Origin: Desulfobacula sp.
GTDB taxonomy: Bacteria; Desulfobacterota; Desulfobacteria; Desulfobacterales; Desulfobacteraceae
Length of the DNA: 18,552 nucleotides
Assembly: GCF_021107415.1 (NCBI RefSeq)
Contig: NZ_JAIOSW010000331.1
Coordinates: 1 to 18,552 of the forward strand
Direction of reading: 5' to 3'
In this document: positions 14,663-18,552 of the stretch, piece after piece
Layout of the letters: every line of letters begins with the position of its first letter
How positions within the stretch are numbered: the first letter of the stretch is position 1
The notes under the pieces: model-generated
Seen by the model: only the letters and a program-made list of their open reading frames with translations
Told to the model about the DNA's origin: nothing
Databases searched by the model: none
Made by a program: the position numbers and the translations under genes

Positions 14663-14967
14663 GATTTTATCAAACCTCTATTGTCTTATAATCCCCTTGA
14701 GATGATGAAGAATCTTTTAATTTTCTTCTATTTTTTATTTTGATTTTAAGTAATTGTCTGTTCAGAATATTCTCCATATAGGTTTGAATGATTCAGTTTA
14801 TGGTTTTATTAATTCTAAAACCTATTAACCTGTTTAATTATAAGGAGTTTTGAAGCAAATCTTATGCCATAACAGGAACGATGGATTTATAGGGAAAAGG
14901 CCTCATTTTCTTGGTATGGAAGCTATTGCTTTCTCTAAATTGGGACAATTATTGTTTGATATTTGAC
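14663..14967. other. Non-coding interval holding the DUF4388 leader and promoter
   Basis: Very AT-rich DNA between the DUF4388 start and the CooT terminator. Apart from the sigma54-like promoter and a leader of about 180 nt with several A/T runs, I see no gene, RNA or strong hairpin in it. Confidence 0.5.
14854..14869 (-). promoter_or_regulatory. Candidate sigma54 (-24/-12) promoter
   Basis: On the minus strand this reads TGGCATAAGATTTGCT. It keeps the invariant GG and GC with exactly 10 nt between, and matches TGGCAC-G-N4-TTGC[A/T] in 10 of 12 defined positions. It lies about 190 bp before the DUF4388 start and downstream of the CooT terminator, so it would drive the DUF4388 to M23 group. 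The activator and its binding site are not identified. A TATAAT overlaps nearby but lacks a -35 box at proper distance. Confidence 0.55.
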
Positions 14968-15005
14968 AAAAAAAGAACAGGCTGTACGAAAATTTCACAC
15001 AGCCT
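14968..15005 (-). terminator. Intrinsic terminator of the phosphoesterase-CooT unit
   Basis: On the minus strand AGGCTGT (15005-14999) pairs with ACAGCCT (14985-14979), followed by GTTC and a T7 run (14974-14968). It lies 54 bp after the CooT stop. Confidence 0.85.
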
Positions 15006-15058
15006 TTATATAAGAATATGGCGCTTGTCTTTTTACTGACAATCGAAAAACACATTCA

Positions 15059-15250
15059 TTACAGGGCTTTTAAGATGATTTTATGTCCCATAAGATTGAT
15101 GTCTTCAATAATGGCCTTGACTTCCATACTTTCTCCCAATAGGCCTTTTAAAAGAAATGTATTTTCTGCAACTGGTGTTATGGCTGCCACATTTTCCATG
15201 ATTAGTTTTTCATCATCATCTTTTCTTAAATATACATTGGATTCACACAT
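15059..15250 (-). CDS. CooT-type small nickel-binding protein
   Basis: A 63-aa protein that begins MCESNVYL, the hallmark of the CooT family, and continues with the family's small beta-barrel pattern (MENVAAITPV, LLKGLLGESMEVKAII, GHKIILKAL). Rhodospirillum rubrum CooT is a dimer that binds Ni(II) near Cys2 and helps load carbon monoxide dehydrogenase. C2 is present here. The frame is open further upstream to 15280, but the ATG at 15250 is chosen because Cys2 defines the family and AAAGGA lies before it through an A-rich spacer. It starts 19 bp after the phosphoesterase stop. No cooS or hydrogenase gene is in the window, so the nickel client is unknown. Confidence 0.87.
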   Translation of the reverse strand: MCESNVYLRKDDDEKLIMENVAAITPVAENTFLLKGLLGESMEVKAIIEDINLMGHKIILKAL

Positions 15251-15269
15251 TTTTTTTTCCTTTATTAGT

Positions 15270-15920
15270 TTATCTGTCATTTATTACCATTTTTATCTTT
15301 AAAGGCAACCCTTTACTGCAATCAATGATCGCACCGCCAAATTTTTTATTCATTGCACAATTGACAACCAGAATGTTTTTAAAAAATTGATATCCTGCCT
15401 GTTCATGGATATGGCCGCATAACACCATTAATGGCGGGTGGTTTTCAATCAATGTTTTTAAGTGGAAACTTCCGGCACTGAACCTGTTTCCCACTTTATC
15501 ACAAATACCCCTGGGTGGCGGATGGACAACCAGGATTGTCTCCGGGGTGATGCTATGTTTAAGGCTATCAAGGCGTTGAGTCTCCTTGAAACATATTTTT
15601 GAAAGAAATGGCAAAGGTATGGTGCCGTTAAGGCCAAGAAACCGGCCATCCGGATATGTCACAGGTATATGGTTCAAAAGACTTGTGTTTTTCTGTCCCA
15701 CCAAAAGCCGTTCAACACGTTTCAGATCCGAGTTTCCCCGGATACCAAAAATGGGGATATCAATATCCTTTAGCTGTTCAAAAGTTTTCAACGGGGAAAT
15801 AAAGTTTGTGATATCCCCGGCAAGCACAAGAATATCAGGAGCTTCCAGCGAGATAACAGCCTTTATTCTTTCTATCTTCTCAGTCTTGCCGTGAATGTCG
15901 GCTACAGCATAGATCCGCAT
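15270..15920 (-). CDS. Calcineurin-like metallophosphoesterase
   Basis: A 216-aa cytoplasmic enzyme with the whole dimetal motif set: VADIHG with D8 and H10, LAGDI with D36, GIRGNSD with N63, VVHPPP with H133, and CGHIH with H170 and H172. The size and motif spacing suit the compact YfcE/MJ0936-like phosphodiesterases, but the substrate cannot be told. GGAATAA stands just before the ATG at 15920. The remnant of the integron integrase ends only 29 bp upstream on the same strand, so the native promoter may have been lost or replaced. CooT follows after 19 bp and the pair ends at an intrinsic terminator. Confidence 0.92.
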   Translation of the reverse strand: MRIYAVADIHGKTEKIERIKAVISLEAPDILVLAGDITNFISPLKTFEQLKDIDIPIFGIRGNSDLKRVERLLVGQKNTSLLNHIPVTYPDGRFLGLNGTIPLPFLSKICFKETQRLDSLKHSITPETILVVHPPPRGICDKVGNRFSAGSFHLKTLIENHPPLMVLCGHIHEQAGYQFFKNILVVNCAMNKKFGGAIIDCSKGLPLKIKMVINDR

Positions 15921-15949
15921 CTTTATTCCATATTAATCAATTTTTAACT

Positions 15950-16645
15950 TTAAACATATTGCCACCGGGTTTCCATGGCAGCATTATTATACTTTCCGGC
16001 TAAGGCACCTGGCATGTACACCTCCCCGAAACCCTCTTCAAGATCCAGGTGATGCAATACCTTTACCTGTTTTATATGCCTTTTCAGTTCAAGAATTATC
16101 GGCTCGGCCAGGATGGTGCTTCGCCATTTTTCCCCCTTACCCAGCACATGTATCCTTTTACGGTCAAAATCTACGTCCTTGATTCTCAGCCGCACACACT
16201 CCATTAGTCGCAAGCCGGAACCATACAGGAGCTTTGCCATCAATGCGTGGGTCCTCTCAATATACTGGAAAAACTTCTTGATTTCCTCTTTACCGAGTAC
16301 AGTGGGCAGTTTGGGGTTTTTTTTTGAACGAATGGGTTGAATCTTTCTGTCCAAAGGGATATCGAGCACCTCACGATAAAGAAAGACAAGGGCGTTGAGA
16401 GCCTGGCGCTGGGTGGATGCTGACACCTTTCGTTTGACTGCCAGATCTGACAAAAAACGCTCGATATGATGGGAACTGAGATCCCGGGGATGGGTTTTAC
16501 CGTCGAAGAAACGGATATAACGCAATATCCATTGACAATAGGTTTGTTCAGTGCGGTAAGCGTAATGATGGTACCGCAGAACCTCGCGGATCTGGTCCAT
16601 TAATTTTAACTTTGGGTCGGGATAAAATTTTGGTTGACTTTCCAT
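15950..16645 (-). pseudogene. intI: Truncated integron integrase (IntI), catalytic C-terminus missing
   Basis: A 231-aa open frame that is the N-terminal two thirds of an integron tyrosine recombinase (full members are about 320 aa). The SAM-like DNA-binding domain runs about 10-105. GSGLRLMECVRLRI (143-156) holds the first catalytic Arg, and the beta region has GKGEKWR. The integron-specific insert is plain: LDLEEGFGEVYMP, then ALAGKYNNAA and WQYV. The frame stops at TAA right after WQYV, where FPS normally follows, so the HxxR, H/W and nucleophilic Tyr boxes are absent. It can no longer recombine. No clear Shine-Dalgarno precedes the ATG at 16645. It points away from the cassette-like gene at 16845, the normal integron arrangement. 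Confidence 0.92.
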
Positions 16646-16844
16646 ATTAGAAGCGATTATACCATGATAAGTGGAAAATTGGAACTTAAAAGGTCACAAA
16701 TGGAAAAGATTTCCATGTTTTAAACTTAATTATTAGTGATAGGTGGAAAATCTTGAAATCTATTACAGTCAATAGCATGGAAAATATCCACTTATTAACA
16801 CTGTTCAGAGTGTCATAATAACATAGTGAGCTTTGAGAATTGAA
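16646..16844. promoter_or_regulatory. intI-cassette spacer: likely attI region with repeats
   Basis: This 199-bp interval between the divergent integrase and the cassette gene is where attI and the cassette promoter Pc are expected. It contains a near-perfect direct repeat (TGATAAGTGGAAAAT at 16665-16679, TGATAGGTGGAAAAT at 16737-16751), an inverted copy (TCCACTTAT at 16787-16795) and a 7-bp hairpin ATGGAAA-AGA-TTTCCAT (16700-16716). A weak GTT core at 16803 could be the crossover point. I see no convincing Pc promoter. Confidence 0.4.
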
Positions 16845-17672
16845 ATGAAAAGAGCAATAGAAATAATACAGGAAAGAATCGATAGCTTATCCTTCTTTGA
16901 AGGTAATTTTCAAGAATGGATGGACCATACCATTATGCTATTATCAAAATTGTTTGGTGATAGCCATGAAAGCTTAAATCAATTAAAAAAAATAATTGAA
17001 AACCTTGATGTAGAATATATGCTTGACAGTATAGCCTCTGATCTATACAGGCAAGACGAATATAATGAACTTAAAGAAAGAGTAATTCAATTATTTAAAG
17101 TTTGCATAAACGAACTTGAAATTGTGGAAAGCACAAGAACTGATAGTGGAGAGCCATCCGTAATTGATGTCAATAGATTTAAAACTATTCTTTTAGAAAA
17201 AGTTCCAGAATGTGATCCAGTAATCATTGATTTTATCACTGAGGCGAGCAAATGTATCTATTATGCGAATTCTCTACTCGCTGCAACTTTTATGATAGGA
17301 GCCGCATCCGAAAAAGCCATATTGCTTCTTATTGAAAAATTTGCTGAAAATATTCAAAACGTAAGGAATCAAGAAAAATTTAGAAATAGAGTTAATAATC
17401 GGATGATTTCTATTAAATATGACGAATTCATAAAGTCATATTCAGGTTGTAAAAATAAACCAACGGATCCAATTTTATCCCAAGATCTAAATATAATAAT
17501 TGGGAATACCTTTCAATTCTGCCGAATTACCAGAAATCAGGTAGGCCATCCGAATATTGTACCTGAACCAAACCAAGACATAGTGGTTGCCAATCTTGGT
17601 CATATTGTCGTTTATATTGAAAGGATATATGGATTAATGAAACATTTTGAGGAGAATGGAGTTGTTTTATGA
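16845..17672 (+). CDS. Integron cassette protein with HEPN-like R-N-x3-H motif, function unknown
   Basis: A 275-aa helical protein, counted from ATG 16845. Residues about 15-45 (FQEWMDHTIMLLSKLFG) resemble a helical domain that often precedes HEPN-type regions in defence and toxin proteins. Residues about 128-270 look like a HEPN/DUF4145-like bundle: LLAATFMIGAASEKAILLLI (144-163), then RNQVGH with R230 and H235 before a last long helix. The R-N-x3-H pattern is the catalytic motif of HEPN ribonucleases. It has no signal peptide or transmembrane segment. A TTG at 16833 extends the frame by four codons, but neither start has a good Shine-Dalgarno. It is the only gene between intI and the attC-like site and is AT-rich. 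The domain call is from pattern memory; RNase activity is inferred. Confidence 0.75.
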   Translation: MKRAIEIIQERIDSLSFFEGNFQEWMDHTIMLLSKLFGDSHESLNQLKKIIENLDVEYMLDSIASDLYRQDEYNELKERVIQLFKVCINELEIVESTRTDSGEPSVIDVNRFKTILLEKVPECDPVIIDFITEASKCIYYANSLLAATFMIGAASEKAILLLIEKFAENIQNVRNQEKFRNRVNNRMISIKYDEFIKSYSGCKNKPTDPILSQDLNIIIGNTFQFCRITRNQVGHPNIVPEPNQDIVVANLGHIVVYIERIYGLMKHFEENGVVL

Positions 17673-17711
17673 GCGGATTGAAGCGACAGAATTACAATGT
17701 CATCAAATGAC

Positions 17712-17840
17712 TCCGAACCAGGCGTTTAACTCAGACGGCTAAAACCGGGGCATTTTTTATAAATTCGCAGTTAACCGCTTTTTGAGCTTACCATAAAATC
17801 TTAGAAATATATCTGCCGCTGGTTAGCTTGATCGTTACAT
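17712..17840 (+). repeat. attC-like integron recombination site
   Basis: A 129-bp imperfect palindrome starting 39 bp after the cassette gene stop. The left end TCCGAAC (17712-17718) approximates R'' and the right end GTTACAT (17834-17840) approximates R' (GTTRRRY, one or two misfits). Inside, TAAC-T-CAG-A-CGGC (17727-17739) pairs with GCCG-CTG-GTTA (17815-17825), leaving two extrahelical bases on one arm, as folded attC sites do. The right half GGTTAGCTTGATCGTTA looks like the 3' half of many environmental attC sites. Its place and orientation are as expected. Confidence 0.6.
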
Positions 17841-17916
17841 TAAACCTATCGGCAGACAAGTAATTTCAAATGCAAGCTTGAAAGTTTTTAAAATTTAGGT
17901 TCCCCGCAGGTATTAG

Positions 17917-18056
17917 GTTATTTGACCGGAGAACGGGGGAGCAATGCCGCAAGATTTACGCGAGTCATGTCATTTGCAAAAAGCGCAAATGCCACGCCTG
18001 TCATAAATCTTGCAATGGCCTTGCTCCCCCCTTATCTCCTAGGCAATTGCAATAAC
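17917..18056. repeat. 140-bp imperfect palindrome
   Basis: The left arm (17917-17977, GTTATT ... GGGGGAGCAA ... GCAAGATTTA ... CATTTGC) and right arm (17985-18056, GCAAATG ... TAAATCTTGC ... TTGCTCCCCC ... AATAAC) are inverted copies with scattered mismatches around a 7-nt centre. The outer ends are GTT/AAC, opposite to attC polarity, so it is not a second attC. It may be a MITE-like or other repeat element, or an end structure of the IS91 remnant that follows. Confidence 0.65.
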
Positions 18057-18088
18057 AAGCAGTAAGACAGAATCGTCCATTATTAAAT

Positions 18089-18375
18089 ATGAATAAAACT
18101 CAAGACAGTCATTCATAACTTCCAGACAAGCCGGAATCAAGCCCTGATATTGGGGACATCTTCAGGGAATAAAATACCGGCTGCATCCCCGGCAATACAA
18201 GGTCATGTATGACATTGAACACTGCCGGTGCGGTGAATTCGGAACCTACTGGACAATCTGTGATGCCTGCGGCCACATGGAGAAAGGGTATAATTCGTGC
18301 AGGAACCGACACTGCCCCGGATGCAACAACATTGCAAGACGCAGGTGGATTACCCGATCCTGTTATGGAACATGA
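18089..18375 (+). pseudogene. IS91-family transposase, broken N-terminal fragment
   Basis: The zinc-binding N-terminal region of an IS91-type rolling-circle transposase is readable in pieces. After an ATG at 18089 there is a stop at 18116, then DIFRE (18155-18169) at which the frame shifts. From about 18172 the frame gives KYRLHPRQYKVMYDIEHC, CDACGH, SCRNRHCPGC and ARRRWI, typical of the family with its cysteine/histidine finger. The frame stops at 18373 and the expected LLPVPYYHVVFTLP does not follow. The HUH catalytic part is absent from the window. It marks decay of a mobile element at the far edge of the integron. Confidence 0.75.
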
Positions 18376-18552
18376 ACCACAAGTGGCTGATTCTTCATGG
18401 AAGGGTTTACTTTTGATAGGATTACAGATAACAGATATTGAACATAAATTACCGGGATAGGTGCGGTTTGTTGAGGAAACTACAACAATTTTTTTCACAA
18501 TTTTAAACCAGGATACATAGAAATAGCATGCAAACAAGGACACCAGATTATA
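18376..18552. other. Unassigned sequence at window end
   Basis: No gene, repeat or transposase segment could be recognised in the remaining 177 bp. Open frames on either strand here overlap the IS91 fragment and look non-coding. Confidence 0.4.

Noticed and set aside
15251..15280. Ten extra N-terminal residues on the CooT-type protein
   Set aside because: The family begins with MCES and its Cys2 ligand, and the Shine-Dalgarno fits the internal ATG.
17917..18056. Palindrome considered as a second attC
   Set aside because: Its outer ends read GTT...AAC, opposite to the R'' (..AAC) to R' (GTT..) polarity of attC.
18209..18460. 83-aa plus-strand open frame with ATG at 18209
   Set aside because: It is a shifted frame over the IS91 zinc finger coding region with no family resemblance.
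18109..18543. 144-aa minus-strand open frame at the window end
   Set aside because: It is the antisense of the IS91 transposase fragment, whose Cys/His motifs are clear on the plus strand.
1..18552. CRISPR arrays, tRNA and rRNA genes
   Set aside because: No regularly spaced repeats, cloverleaf or rRNA-like stretches were seen on either strand.

Overview
The window reads as chromosomal DNA of an AT-rich, anaerobic Gram-negative bacterium, most likely a Desulfobacterota member of the Desulfobacterales type. This is inference. It rests on the separate F0 atpB-atpE unit, a CooT-type nickel protein, MJ0042-type zinc ribbons, a DUF4388 (PATAN) protein, a Cache-HAMP receptor, an AMIN/Amidase_3 hydrolase and a long integron recombination site of the kind found in environmental chromosomal integrons. 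No rRNA or tRNA is present to fix the taxonomy.

Layout. (1) 17-1124, plus strand: atpB and atpE, closed by a strong intrinsic terminator. (2) 1157-5005, plus strand: an extended -10 promoter, then PilZ protein, a 93-aa unknown, a ParA-like ATPase with an N-terminal zinc ribbon, and a membrane histidine kinase with HAMP and GAF-like regions. A terminator shared with the convergent operon follows. (3) 11351-5087, minus strand: a sigma70-type promoter, then lapA-like, mutS, an AMIN/Amidase_3 amidase, an enoyl-CoA hydratase and a tandem-ACT protein, with gaps of 3-23 bp. (4) 14869-11415, minus strand: a good -24/-12 (sigma54) promoter match, then DUF4388 protein, 120-aa unknown, winged-helix-like protein, zinc-ribbon/Cache/HAMP receptor and a LytM (M23) protein without signal peptide. 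(5) 15920-14968, minus strand: metallophosphoesterase and CooT-type protein, then an intrinsic terminator. (6) 15950-18552: a decayed integron. An integron integrase lacking its C-terminal catalytic third sits divergently from one cassette-like gene with a HEPN-type R-N-x3-H motif, followed by a 129-bp attC-like site. Beyond it lie a 140-bp imperfect palindrome and a broken IS91-type transposase N-terminus.

How the parts work together. Groups 2 and 4 look like signalling modules that have not been named: c-di-GMP or polar-positioning style parts (PilZ, ParA, DUF4388), sensor parts (histidine kinase, Cache-HAMP) and shared MJ0042 fingers. Group 3 is a housekeeping operon. Group 6 is the most distinctive region. 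The integron can probably no longer move cassettes by its own integrase, but it retains one captured gene that may be a HEPN ribonuclease-like defence or toxin protein. All functional statements here are from reading the sequence; no database search was run.
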